Shown one piece after another: positions 23,001-31,510 of a stretch of DNA of 64,000 nt. The notes under the pieces are model-generated. The model was not told the origin of the DNA and did no database searches. It saw nothing but the letters and a program-made list of their open reading frames with translations. The translations under genes and the position numbers were made by a program. Within the stretch, counting starts at the first letter, position 1. The number at the start of each line of letters is the position of its first letter. The stretch lies in NCBI RefSeq assembly GCF_049243985.1, contig NC_135386.1, positions 10,047,501 to 10,111,500 on the forward strand, written 5' to 3'. The DNA comes from Paroedura picta (Eukaryota; Chordata; Lepidosauria; Squamata; Gekkonidae).

Positions 23001-23158
23001 TCCAAACGGGGACTGCGACTGGCCCAGGGTCACCCTTGCATGCGGAGGAGCAGTTTCAGTACCTCTTCCAAGTAGACATCCTCGTTCCAGTTGGCAATCA
23101 GCACCCCCGGACTGTAGGCCCTTCCGCTCTTGCTGGTCCTCAGGTTGAAGTTGAACAT
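13834..23158 (-). CDS. CFAP161: Cilia- and flagella-associated protein 161 (whole gene, 7 coding exons)
   Basis: CFAP161 is a microtubule inner protein of motile-cilium doublet microtubules. Joining exons 23158-23063, 22114-22025, 21544-21306, 20159-20075, 19081-18923, 17525-17452 and 14026-13834 gives 936 nt, 311 residues plus stop, with every junction in phase and GT/AG introns. The human protein, from memory, is 301 residues. Conserved blocks are NWNEDVYLEE (exon 1), KDFIYRRERGELLIQ (exon 2), HFGDTVMLVSPD and CGLSAI (exon 3), FGLGITGGF (exon 4), DPQLRLEYEGFPVP (exon 5) and KILITHCHTN (exon 6). TYFGKEYEV and YWVVVTGNP lie in exon 7. Introns are 948, 480, 1146, 993, 1397 and 3425 bp. It looks intact. 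The neighbour TLNRD1 lies 37.6 kb upstream on the same strand, as in human. Confidence 0.95.
14083..14750 (-). repeat. CR1 3' end with ~520-bp tail satellite
   Basis: An array of atagaatc, gtagaatc, atagatc and tcatggaatc units from 14083 to 14607 runs into a minus-strand CR1 terminus (gttggacgggacctccttgg, ccaaccccctgcactatgca). A roughly 120-bp segment seems repeated near 14385-14590. It lies in CFAP161 intron 6, 57 bp from exon 7. Confidence 0.9.
14751..15500. other. Intron sequence, nothing recognised
   Basis: Part of CFAP161 intron 6. I saw no conserved coding block or clear repeat boundary. Confidence 0.5.
15501..16105 (-). mobile_element. Non-palindromic hAT-type MITE, split by a SINE
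   Basis: Opens caggcttctcaaccagg and contains the family body in reverse (ccaatgacgggcctggaggg, cacttctggggtttcttga). A plus-strand Sauria-like SINE at 15625-15902 splits it with a perfect 13-bp target duplication, atgaccatatgta. Confidence 0.82.
15625..15902 (+). repeat. Sauria-SINE-like SINE nested in MITE
   Basis: Full-length copy (tcttgtggtgcagagtggta head, gagttcgatccc B box, acctttaccttt tail). Duplications are at 15612-15624 and 15903-15915. It is younger than the MITE it splits. Confidence 0.92.
16610..16735. mobile_element. Palindromic hAT-type MITE
   Basis: Arms caggggtagtcaaactg and cagtttaactatccctg with a perfect 8-bp target duplication, gtctgaat (16602-16609 and 16736-16743). 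Located in CFAP161 intron 6. Confidence 0.93.
16835..17410 (+). mobile_element. hAT-type MITE, long subfamily
   Basis: Opens cagcctttctcaacctttt and closes gaaaccctggttgagc. The interior has an extra segment with repeated gtgacatcacc motifs, shared with fragments at 44960 and 54220. It ends about 40 bp from the CFAP161 exon 6 donor. Confidence 0.8.
17452..17525 (-). CDS. CFAP161: CFAP161 exon 6
   Basis: 74 nt between acceptor TTTTTTTTCCAG| and donor ATCAG|GTAAAT, phase 0 to phase 2. It encodes ANSKILITHCHTNQALAVPR and NVWI, matching the human ANAKILINHCHTN block. A hAT-type MITE starts about 40 bp past the donor. Confidence 0.94.
17526..18171. other. Intron sequence, nothing recognised
   Basis: CFAP161 intron 5. 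Unique-looking, with no supported feature. Confidence 0.5.
18172..18384 (+). repeat. CR1 LINE 3' end, diverged subfamily
   Basis: Contains tggaacaggcttcctcggga (the ORF2 W-N-x-L-P-R-E region) and ends in ttctgtgattctatgattct. The 3' UTR differs from the other CR1 copies but resembles the one at 14600. Confidence 0.8.
18753..18880. repeat. G-rich (GGGGAG)n array
   Basis: About 125 bp of GGGGAG/GGGAGA units. Four or more G3-5 runs with 1-3 nt spacers give strong G-quadruplex potential on the plus strand, which is the template strand for CFAP161. The transcript carries the C-rich complement about 40 nt past the exon 5 donor. Confidence 0.9.
18923..19081 (-). CDS. CFAP161: CFAP161 exon 5
   Basis: 53 codons between acceptor CCTTCCCAG| and donor CCT|GTAAGA, phase 0. 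It includes LFLVSDHKTF and the highly conserved DPQLRLEYEGFPVP. A G-rich hexamer array (18753-18880) begins about 40 bp past the donor. Confidence 0.96.
19135..19490. repeat. Interspersed repeat split by a palindromic MITE
   Basis: The outer repeat (gggggtggagcctgg...cagcggggtgtgaggc...cggccattttcccccag) also occurs at 22508. It is interrupted at 19290-19421 by a 132-bp element with inverted ends, gggcctagtctgcac and gtgcagaataggccc, and inner arms containing aatgcactttcaatg. I cannot assign the superfamily. Confidence 0.75.
19491..20074. other. Intron sequence, nothing recognised
   Basis: Remainder of CFAP161 intron 4 up to the exon 4 donor. No repeat or coding block recognised. Confidence 0.5.
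20075..20159 (-). CDS. CFAP161: CFAP161 exon 4
   Basis: 85 nt. The first base completes a serine codon from exon 3. It encodes IEGESMGEPIRFGQNFGLG then ITGGFHDRM, with a strong donor ATG|GTAAGT. The acceptor (TGTGTTTAAAG|) has a weak pyrimidine tract. Confidence 0.95.
20441..20681 (-). repeat. Sauria-SINE-like SINE, 5'-truncated
   Basis: The tail (aaaggtaaaggtaaaggtat on the plus strand) and body (ccagtgccttccccagtcat) are intact. The tRNA-like head is incomplete. Lies in CFAP161 intron 3. Confidence 0.88.
20726..21225 (-). repeat. SINE with 230-bp compound (GAA)n(GGA)n(GAA)n tail
   Basis: A purine run at 20726-20957 (GAA block, GGA block, GAA block) is followed by a full minus-strand (TTC)n-tail SINE (cccacttttctctacctgaa ... 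ttaaccacgacaccaaggtg). The SINE head lies about 80 bp from CFAP161 exon 3. The long open frames here are poly-R/K/S artefacts. Confidence 0.9.
21306..21544 (-). CDS. CFAP161: CFAP161 exon 3
   Basis: 239 nt from acceptor ATTACACAG| (preceded by a pyrimidine tract) to donor TTAAG|GTGGG, ending in phase 2. It contains DGFLHFGDTVMLVSPD, GNLSLAVTPEE, PCGLSAI and PMGRNTFQIL. A CR1 fragment begins about 31 bp upstream of the acceptor. Confidence 0.95.
21576..21870 (+). repeat. CR1 ORF2 C-terminal fragment
   Basis: Encodes the CR1 motif LVRPHLEYCVQFWRPHFKKD and continues to about 21870, where it is cut off before the 3' UTR. It is antisense to CFAP161 and starts about 31 bp from the exon 3 acceptor. 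Confidence 0.92.
22025..22114 (-). CDS. CFAP161: CFAP161 exon 2
   Basis: 30 codons between acceptor AACAACAG| and donor AAAAAG|GTATCT, phase 0 at both ends. It encodes DLLKDFIYRRERGELLIQRS and following residues, matching the human LMKDFLEKRDKGKLLIQRS block. Confidence 0.95.
22508..22705 (-). repeat. Interspersed repeat, same family as 19135
   Basis: Carries aaatttgggggtggagggga, cagccattttctccaggaca and ttgcctggaggttggcaatc, the hallmark blocks of this abundant squamate repeat. Strand is arbitrary. Confidence 0.65.
22819..23051 (-). repeat. 5'-truncated SINE abutting CFAP161 exon 1
   Basis: A minus-strand (TTC)n-tail SINE running from its tail at 22819 to body sequence gcatgcggaggagc at about 23051. 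It lacks the tRNA-like head. Its truncated 5' end lies about 11 bp from the exon 1 donor. Confidence 0.85.
23063..23158 (-). CDS. CFAP161: CFAP161 exon 1 (coding)
   Basis: 32 codons from the ATG at 23158 to the donor GAAGAG|GTACTG, phase 0. It encodes MFNFNLRTSKSG then the conserved SPGVLIANWNEDVYLEE. A SINE begins about 11 bp inside the following intron. Confidence 0.93.
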
Positions 23159-23247
23159 GTCGGCTCAGGAAGTGCGGATGCTGAAGGGGAGGGAGATGCC
23201 AGCTGGGACGCTCAAGCGGTCCAGGCAACGTTGTGTTGAGTTTACAG

Positions 23248-23261
23248 GTTACTATGGAGAC
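23248..23261 (-). promoter_or_regulatory. RFX X-box upstream of CFAP161
   Basis: The minus strand reads GTCTCCATAGTAAC, matching every position of the X-box consensus GTHNYYATRRNAAC bound by RFX factors. It ends 90 bp from the CFAP161 ATG, the usual placement for ciliary genes. Confidence 0.85.
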
Positions 23262-23275
23262 AGTGCTCGCTCGGG

Positions 23276-23308
23276 ATTGGCCCTTCGGAAGGAGAGCCCT
23301 CAGCCAAT
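23276..23308. promoter_or_regulatory. Two CCAAT boxes in the CFAP161 promoter
   Basis: CCAAT occurs on the minus strand (attgg at 23276-23280) and on the plus strand (ccaat at 23304-23308), just upstream of the X-box. NF-Y sites commonly accompany X-boxes, so this fits a compact ciliary promoter. TATA-like motifs were not seen. Confidence 0.55.
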
Positions 23309-23769
23309 CAGAGCGGCATGGAACGGAGGAAGCTGAAGCTGAGGGTCATTTCCAGTTTGATCACAAATCTAGCTCAAGAGGTTTAGAAATATAGCACTGG
23401 TCATTATGGAATGGAATAGTCAGGATTGTAGCTCAATGGCACCATCTTCTGGCACATTTCAGTCAATGTTCAGTCACTTCCTAAATTATTGCAAAGGACA
23501 TTTGAGTTTTCAAGCTGAATCCCAAACTCCTCCTTTGTCTGACTTATATAAGAGTATCAAATAAGCACTCATCTTTTTGTTTAAGATTATTAAAACCGCC
23601 AGCTGGGGTTGGAAGTGATGTGAATGACAGAGTTAGAATGGCTGAGAATCTTCTGATGGATTAGTATAGTTCCTCAAAGAGAAAGTCAGTTGAATTTTTT
23701 CCTGCTTCTGGGTGTATAAGTAAAATCTAAGGCTTTAATTATGCTGAATGGCTTGACACATGCTATTTG

Positions 23770-24161
23770 TAGAAGAAGAAGACGAGTTGGTTCTTATATG
23801 CCTCTTTTCTGTACCCGAAGGAGTCTCAAAGCGGCTTACTTCCCTTTCCTCTCCCCACAACAGACACCCTGTGATGGAGGTGAGGCTGAGAGCCCTAATA
23901 TTACTGAAGAAGAAGAGTTGTTTCTTATATGCTGCTTTTCTCTACCTGGAGGATTCTCAAAGCAGCTTACAGTCACCTTCCCTTTCCTCTGTCCACAACT
24001 GACACCCTTCGAGGGAGGTGAGGCTGAGAGACCCCTGATATTACTGAAGAAGAAGAGTTGGTTCTTATATGTCTCTTTTCTCTACCCAAAGGAGGCTCAA
24101 AGGGGCTTACAGTCACTTTCCCTTTCCTCTCCCCACAACAGACACCCTGTGAGGGAGGTGA
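23770..24161 (-). repeat. Trimeric (TTC)n-tail SINE, 5'-truncated
   Basis: Three successive SINE 3' halves, starting at 23770, about 23905 and about 24045. They are joined by the junction ctaatattactgaagaag (or ctgatattactgaagaag). The outer unit ends near 24161 without a tRNA head. Confidence 0.88.
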
Positions 24162-25194
24162 GTACAGAAATGAATGTCAGCTAAATGTCTGTGCATGCCC
24201 CCTTTGTCCTTCAGTTTCCTCTGAGGCAGGAAGCCCTCCTGCGTCCCATCCAGGGAACTTTTTGAGTTTCCCACCTATTCATAGCATTGAGGGAAAGACA
24301 CACCCGGCCCACCCAATGTTCACAACAGGGAAGGGAAGGCTTGCAAATTTTGCCATGGGACTCTTTAACTTCTCAGAGGCCCTGCAGTTTCCGGTTCTCA
24401 TCAGTCATTCTCTTTTGCTGTGTTCACCTCCTTCCCTCATTTTATGAGAGAAAGTAATGAGACAGACAACAAGCCTTCCTTTCCTTGGCTAACCTGTCCA
24501 TCCCCAACCCTGGTTTTGACAAGGCGCCACAGGTGACTGGCTGTCCTTGGCCAATGGGAAGCCTTTCCAGGGCAAAATCAAAAGGAAGTGCGTTTTAAGG
24601 CTTCCTCCTGCGGACTCCTCCCTGCCATCCTTGTTTTGTTTATAATCCAACCTTGGGACCCAGCCGGATTGGGGCAGGGTGGCATGTGGATGCATCTTCA
24701 TCAGAGATGGAGGTTATCTCCTGCAAAATGCCTCTGTTCTCCTCTGTATTAGGCCGCAAACCACACTCAGGAATGTTTTGTTCTGGCCTCAGTCTGGACA
24801 AAAGTAGGGATTCTTCTTGTTTTTCTGCATGGCTTCGAAAGAGGACACACATTACAGCAGAAACCTTTTCTTTCCTTCCCTTTAAAGCTCCATGTTGACA
24901 TGTGGGGGTGTGAATAATTTAACATGCTTTCGAGTTCAGGCGGAGTGCTTGCTCTTGGAGCATATCAGTTGCTAAGATGCAACCGACAGCCTTGCTGAAC
25001 AGCGGTGCAGTGAAGTAATTTTAGTCTCTGCCCCCACTTCGGAGGGTAATGTATACTTCAGATAGGAAACTACAGTGTGTTTGGGGAAGCCACCTTTGCC
25101 GATCCTGTAAGTTAGAATGCTGGTTGGAATGCCAGATCTGGGAGGTCTGGGTTTGAATCTCCATTCTGCAGCGGTAAAAAAGGGCAAATGCCAT
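24162..25194. other. Intergenic, no gene recognised
   Basis: About 1 kb of non-repetitive sequence. A B-box-like gtttgaatctc at about 25150 may be a SINE head remnant. Open frames have no recognisable homology. Confidence 0.5.
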
Positions 25195-25803
25195 TTTGGG
25201 CTGTATTAACAGGGGCATCACATCAAAATCACAAGATGTCACAGTCCCATTGTATATGGCACTGGTCAGACCACACCTGGAGTACTGTGTGCAGTTCTGG
25301 AGGCCTCACTTCAAGAAGGACGTAGATAAAATTGAAAGGGTGCAGAGGAGAGCGACGAGGATGATCTGGGGCCAAGGGACCAAACCCTATGAAGACAGGT
25401 TGAGGGACTTGGGAATGTTCCGCCTGGAAAAAAGGAGGATGAGAGGGTACATGATAGCCCTCTTTAAGTATTTGAAAGGTTGTCACTTGGAGGAGGGCAG
25501 GATGCTGTTTCTGTGGGTTGCAGAGGAGAGGACACACAGTAATGGGTTTAAACTTCAAGTACAACGATATAGGCTAGATATCAGGAAAAAAAATTTCACA
25601 GTCAGAGTAGTTCAGTAGTGGAATAGGCTGCCTAAGGAGGTGGTGAGCTCCCCCTCACTGGCAGTCTTCAAGCAAAGGTTGGATACACACTTTTCTTGGA
25701 TGCTTTAGGATGCTTAGGGCTGATCCTGCATTGAGCAGGGGGTTGGACTAGATGGCCTGTATGGCCCCTTCCAACTCTAGGATTTTAAGATTCTATGATT
25801 CTA
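25195..25803 (+). repeat. CR1 LINE 3' end, ~0.6 kb
   Basis: The ORF2 C-terminus (INRGITSKSQDV, then LVRPHLEYCVQFW, LRDLGMF) is open for about 140 codons and then frame-broken near the Q-W-N-R-L-P motif. The 3' UTR ends gatttt aagattctatgattctat. It butts directly against an opposite-strand CR1 fragment at 25804. Confidence 0.93.
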
Positions 25804-26380
25804 TCTTCCCCACAACAGAGTCTGTAGACCAGACTCACTGGTCTGTAGTTTCCCGGGTCATCCTTCCTCCCTTTTTTGAAGATCGGAATAACGTTTGCTC
25901 TTTTCCAGTCCTCCGGGACATCTCCAGTCCTTAAAGAGGTTACGAAGATGATGGACAAGGGCTGTGCAAGTTCTCTGGAAAGTTCTTTGAGTACTCTCGG
26001 GTGCATTTCATCCGGACCAGGGGATTTGAACTCATCCAGTGCAGCTAAATGCCTCTCGACAACCTCTCTATCCATGTTAACCTGCCACCCAGACACTATC
26101 CTTTGGCTACGGCCATCTCTAGATGTGCCTAAACACTTTGACCTGTGGGAAAAAACAGATGTAAAATAGGCACTAAGCCTTTCTGCTTTCTCTGTATCTT
26201 CTGTTAGAGTTTGTCCATCCGCACCCAACAGTGGGCCTATTGCCTCCTTTACTTTATGTTTGCTCCTCACATAACTGAAAAATCTTTTCTTGTTACAATG
26301 GGCTTCCCTGGCCAACATCACCAGTGAGGTTAGTTTGTGGCAGAGATAAGACCTCAACGGGACTGTGGTTCCCCCAGTCA
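25804..26380 (-). repeat. CR1 reverse transcriptase fragment
   Basis: The minus strand encodes the CR1 RT start: KRFFSYVRSKHKVKEAIGPL, GADGQTLTEDTEKAE, KSPGPDEMHPRVLKEL, EDWKRANVIPIFKKG and DDPGNYRPVSL. It stops at the RT segment TSVVGKI, where the plus-strand CR1 tail begins. The frame is open for about 170 codons. It is 3'-truncated and cannot make a full RT. Confidence 0.95.
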
Positions 26381-26421
26381 GTCTCTCTCCATTACTCTCT
26401 GCTCACTCAGTTAATCTAGGT

Positions 26422-27166
26422 GGGTTTTCTCAACCAGGGTTTCTTGAAACCCTGGGGTTTCTTGGTGGCCTTGGAAGGGTTTCCCATGGGGCTGGAAGTT
26501 AATTATTTATATACTAGCTTCAAAGCCCGTTCCTAAGAACGGGCCTTTGAAAGGTCCCCTCCCCTGGCCCCCGGCCAGGCTGCAGCTCGCAGCCAGATCA
26601 AGTGGAGCCGGATCAAGTGGGGTGGGCAGGGGTTGGCCAGCTCATTAGCAGGCCCTTAGCAGGCAGTCAGCAGGCCGGGAGGCCCTCGTTAGCAGGCCCT
26701 CCACCATGACCCACTGCCAAGGGCCCTGGCACTGGGGCGCGTCTGAGAGCAAAGAGGCTAGAGTCCAGGGACAGAGGTTGGGAACTTCAAGGGCAGGGCT
26801 AATCAGGGTGTGGCCAGCTATGCTGGCCACACCCTGATTGGCCCTATTCCAACTCAGACAGTCAGACATGTTCCACCTCCCAGGCGGTTTCACAAATATA
26901 TAGAGGAACCATGGATAAGGATATATTTAATGTGTTAAAATGTTTATCAGATGATATGGTCACATTGACCCCCCGCCTCCAAAATCTCCAATGATGGGCC
27001 TGGAGAGGGTGAGAAGGGGAGGGTTCCTGGGTGGGCTTGTCCACAGCTCTGCTTTCCAGCCTAGCATATTCTGCACCGTCTCACCACTTCTGGGGTTTCT
27101 GAAATCCTGAAGAATGTTTCAGGGTGTTCTCAATGTTTAAAAAAATCGAGAAGGGCTGATCTAGGG
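26422..27166 (-). mobile_element. hAT-type MITE split by a Helitron-like element
   Basis: The left part (ttttctcaaccagggtttct ... ggaagttaattattta) and the right part (tttatcagatgatatggtca ... gaagggctg) are halves of the family seen at 57675. Flanks near 26415 and 27167 share atctagg, a likely target duplication. Confidence 0.82.
26514..26921 (-). mobile_element. Helitron-like non-autonomous element
   Basis: On the minus strand the element begins TCCTTATCCATGG after an A. It ends with the hairpin GCCCGTTCTTAGGAACGGGC, nine bases and then CTAG followed by T. The 5' TC, subterminal hairpin, CTAG end, A|T target and absence of target duplication are the Helitron hallmarks. It is 408 bp with no coding frame for Rep/helicase. 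Related copies are at 32470 and 33500. Confidence 0.8.
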
Positions 27167-28189
27167 GGAGGGTGGTGCAGTTTTAACCAGCCATCCCCGC
27201 CGTAAATTGCCAGTGCTATCAATAAAACTAGGCCTGCAGTGCTGATTTTAATATCACCGCAGTAAATACTGTCTGGGCCACTTTCGGTTTTTGCATCCTT
27301 CATTCTCCCCCCCCTCCCCCCAAGCCTATTTGGGGACACCGGAGGAATTTTTCCTTCAGCCCCCTCACCGTCTGCTTCTAATATTAGCACAGAGGGAGTA
27401 GTTCACTTCCTGGAGACATTAACCGGCTTTTATCCTGCAGACTTGCTATTCTTTTTCTTCCCTTTTTTATCAGCGGTATCAATGAGCATGTGGAAGTAAT
27501 TATCGTCAAAATGGTTGCGATTAAATGCAAAAGCACTTGCCAAGATTTGTAAGAGTTAGATTTTCTGTTTTAGAAAGGGGGAGGGGTTGTCTAGAAAAGG
27601 AAAGAAAGAGGGAATGGGAAACGTCCCTTGGTTTTCATTAACGCTAAGCTCAAAGTTTGTTTTAATTTTGTTCTACAGTGGGAGCTGATCTGAACCTTCC
27701 TGAAGTTTGACAAAACCCCTTATTGATTTCAATGTGTCAGGATTACACCCCATGTAATTTCAGGGATTATGCATTTGGTGCAAATAAGTGTTCTTTTAGA
27801 CTTTGGGATGGCTGGTTTAGGATATAATCCGAGGACAGCTTTAAAACCAAATCTACCAAAGGAAAACAGTGCTTCCCATTATTAATGAGCTGTCTGTCCC
27901 AGAATTCTAATAAGGGAATAACCCTTCTACTTGTCTCTGCCAGGGCAAAGTTATCCACATCCAAAAGAGGTGGAAGGAGGTAAAACCAGAGCAGTACATC
28001 ATGCAGAGACGTGCCAAGCAGACTCCTTTGTGAATGGCTGCTTTAAGCTCCTTAATTATTTGATTCTCATGGTATAATTTGTGAATGGACGGTCTGTGTG
28101 AACTGCTAGGCACCCTCAATTTTGCATAGAAATGGACAAATGTTTTAAAACAATGGAATGGGGAGGAGAAACTTCATATCCACGTGACT
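27167..28189. other. Intergenic, no gene recognised
   Basis: About 1 kb of AT-rich non-repetitive sequence with no recognisable feature. Confidence 0.5.
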
Positions 28190-28200
28190 ACTTAAGTTCA

Positions 28201-28480
28201 GAGCCTCTTGTGGCGCAGAGTGGTAAGGCAGCTGTCTGAAGCTGTCTGCCCATGAGGCTGGGAGTTCGATCCCAGCAGCCGGCTCAAGGTTGACTCAACC
28301 TTCCATCCTTCCGAGGTCGGTAAAATGAGTACCCAGCTTGCTGGGGGGTAAACGGTAATGACTGGGGAAGGCACTGGCAAACCACCCCGTATTGAGTCTG
28401 CCATTAAACGCTGGAGGGCGTCACCCCAAGGGTCAGACATGACCCAGTGCTTGCACAGGGGAGACCTTTACCTTTACCTT
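28201..28480 (+). repeat. Sauria-SINE-like SINE, full length
   Basis: Head tggcgcagagtgg, B box gagttcgatccc and acctttaccttt tail. It has a perfect 11-bp target duplication, acttaagttca (28190-28200 and 28481-28491). Confidence 0.93.
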
Positions 28481-28684
28481 ACTTAAGTTCACTGGAACCT
28501 AAATTGGTGGTAACTAAAGCTGCCATTTCATAACACATTTATAGGAAGTAACTCCCACTGAGATCAATAGGACTTCCCCCTAAGAAATTGTGCAGAGGCC
28601 CATGTTTAACTTCCATCCTTTGCTTTCCCTAGCTGGGAGTGAACTATGGGAAGTTTTGGCATAAGCAGATTTACAGGGATAGAT

Positions 28685-28960
28685 TCAAGTGGGTAGGTGT
28701 GTTGGTCTGGAGTAGCACAACAAAATCAGAGTCCAGTGGCAGCAGATTGGCTGTTTTAGCAAATAATTCTCATATGGCTGGATATGGATGTTGTGACACA
28801 GTTTACTAATTTAACAGAATTAACTTTTGCTTTATATTCCCACTGTCATGATGGAAGTTCATAGTCTGAGGAAGAGTGCTTGTACTCAAAAGCTCACGCC
28901 TTGAATAAATCTTTGTCCATCCTAAATGTGCTACTGGACTCTGATTCAGATTTACAGGGT
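28685..28960. repeat. Old interspersed repeat (tgttggtctg family)
   Basis: Opens gtgggtaggtgtgttggtct with cagagtccagtggcag and closes gctactggactctgattcag, with aaaagctcacgccttgaata inside. The same family forms the palindrome at 63427. I cannot assign it to a superfamily. Confidence 0.6.
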
Positions 28961-29309
28961 AATTGTAAATTAAGCTGATCCTGCATTGAGCAGAGGGTTG
29001 GACTGTAGGGTCCCTTCCAACTCTTATGATTCTAGAATAATCTTTGTCCTCCCATGCATTTTGTGGAGGAACTATTTGTAAGGCTGTAACTGTTTAGGAT
29101 TGCCCTGTTAGAATCTGTGTTGCATAGAGTGTGGGTATAAATCATGGAGACCTAAGGTTCCAATGCCCATCTTTACACTGCGGTATAAATAAAAGGCTAA
29201 GGGTCTGGGGGTGGGTGCAGTCCGGGATGGGGAGGGCAACGATTGGCCCCTTGACCCCGGACTGACAAGCGGAGGGGCCAATTGGGAGGCTTGAAAATAT
29301 CAAAAATAC
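28961..29309. other. CR1 terminus fragment, otherwise nothing
   Basis: A small plus-strand CR1 end (ctgatcctgcattgagcaga to tcttatgattctag) lies at about 28974-29036. The rest is unrecognised. Confidence 0.55.
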
Positions 29310-30785
29310 ACAGGAGGAACTGCCTAAAACATTTTTTGATCTCATGGATAACTTAGGTCTGGTGGATATTTGGAAACAGTTTTAAAGCATTTCTTATTTT
29401 TCAGGAAAATATAGGTCCTTTTCAAGGACAGATGTGTTCTAGAGATCTAAAAAATTGCTTCCTAAGGTTGCCCATGTGGAGATCTTACTGTTCTTCAGAC
29501 CATAAATTTTGTTACTAAAAGGAAACAACTGCATTTAGATGGGGATTAAATGAAGTTTTGTGACCAAAAAAAAGGACAAAAACTGTTGTGGAAGACTATA
29601 AAAAAATATTTTTTTGAAGTCAAGTTAAACAAAGGCTTGGGATGCTTTACTAGCATCCTAGAGGGCATTTTATACAACATAATGCTGAATTTGAAAAAAA
29701 GAAATTTTAAAAGATTGTAGATTTTAAAAAAAGATTAATTTTAAACATGTACCGGCTTGTGTTAATGTGTCCAGACAGATTAAAATTCTACCACAGCTCT
29801 CCATGTTGACATAAGATAAATTGAAGTGAAATTGAATAATGTAAAACAAAGACATTTTCAACATGCAAATAAACCTGGGAGGTAGCTGACATACAAATTA
29901 AGAAAGGAAAGGAATCATAGAATCGTAGAGTTGGAAGGGATCTCCAGGATCATCTAGTCCAACCCCCTGCACCATGCAGAAACTCACAACTACAAAAAAA
30001 TTGATGCAGAGTCTTCAAGAAGGTGATAAAACTTACTGATAATGCAGCCATTCAAAAAGCTTTTCTTAGATATTGAACTGATTTGTACAAAGGGTACAAT
30101 GGGCAAAAATAGAATGCCTTGGAAAGGAAAATTTATCTCAGATTACAAAAGAACAAAAACAAACTATGAATGGCCCCATACAAATAAAAGAGGTTGTGAA
30201 AGCTAGAAAGAAAATTAAACCAGGGAAAGTACCAGAACCAGATGGTTTATCAGGAATATAATATAAATGTTCTGAAGAGGAACCTCTACAAACTTTACAA
30301 AACACAACAAAGTATATTTTACCAAATGGAAAGGTGCCAGAGAGACAGAAAGGTTAATATAACACTAATAAATAAAGAGGTGGGCAAGACCCTAATATGA
30401 CAAGAAATTACAGACTGAACAATGATTATAAACTGTTCACAATGATCTAAGTGGAAAGACTGAAAACAATTCTAAAGGACATCATTCATGAGTATCAACT
30501 TTTTAAAAACTAAAAGACAGTTAAACGATAATGTCACAGGAGTTCTTGATATACTGGAACTTTTTATAAAGTAATGTACAGGTATTATGTGATGCCAAAT
30601 AAATTGGATAAAATGTACAAAAATATATCAAATAAATGTTGGAAATATGAACAATTACCAGGAACCGTGTACCATATGCGGTGGACTTGCAGAAAAGCAA
30701 AGAAATTCTGGATACCAATACATGCAACCATGCAAAAGGTCTTAAAGACGAGACCAGCCAAAAGTTCAGGAGCTACTGTGAGTTG
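29310..30785 (+). repeat. Decayed L1 LINE ORF2 remnant
   Basis: Frames with stops resemble L1 ORF2 in order. The endonuclease end reads D-N-L-G-L-V-D-I-W-K near 29345 and S-R-x-D near 29420. The RT region has K-P-G-K-V-P-x-P-D-G-L near 30215-30250 and an N-Y-R-like block near 30400. The C-terminus has CWKYEQLPGTVYHMRWTCRK at about 30640-30700. A large internal deletion and several frameshifts are evident. A small minus-strand CR1 terminus is inserted at 29914-29998. Confidence 0.8.
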
Positions 30786-31510
30786 AGCCCTCCTGGGAAA
30801 AACAGCAATAAGGGCAGATCAACTTGGCCCCAATTGGGCAGAAATGCGTCCTGACAATGTCAAACTGGCCTCCTCTCCTTTCTTACTCCAAACCCCTGGA
30901 ATTTTTTTTCATTTGTAAGTGAGGCTATAGCAAGTTCTCTTGTGTGGCCGCATGGTGGAGTGGCTACAGTGACAGACTAGGATCTCAGAGAAACATTGTG
31001 GAAGCTTGCTGGGTGATGGTGGGCCAGTCAATCTCTGTTGGCCTAAGCTAACTCACACAGTTGTTGCAGGGGAGGAGAGGAAAGAGATGTGGAGGGGAGA
31101 ATGGGGTGCATCCCTTTGAGAGCTTTGCAGGAAGGGCAGGATTAGAAACCTAGACCCATTATGCATGGCGGCAGTTATGGTGTGATGCCGCCGTGCCATT
31201 GCGGCAGGGCCAAAAGCCCTGCCATCCCCTGTGTACGCACGGGGGCAGAGCTCTACCAACTGTGCTGGCACAACAGCCCCACACACGCAATGCGGGGCTG
31301 GAAGCGCCAGGAGCACAGGTAAGCAGCAACAGCGGCTGGTGGGGGATTGGGGGCCAGGGGGACCCCACTGCAGGATGGTGCCCCCGCTCTCCCACCATGG
31401 CGAGGGCAGGGGGTCACCCCATCAGCTCCCTGGAGCTGGCAGAGGCAAGAGGTGTCCTTGCAGGGACGCCGTAGGTCGGGGTGGGGGAGGAGCTGGGCCA
31501 AAAGCGTTCT
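30786..31510. other. No gene recognised
   Basis: Contains a GC-richer stretch (about 31160-31480) with short overlapping open frames on both strands but no recognisable protein. Confidence 0.5.
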
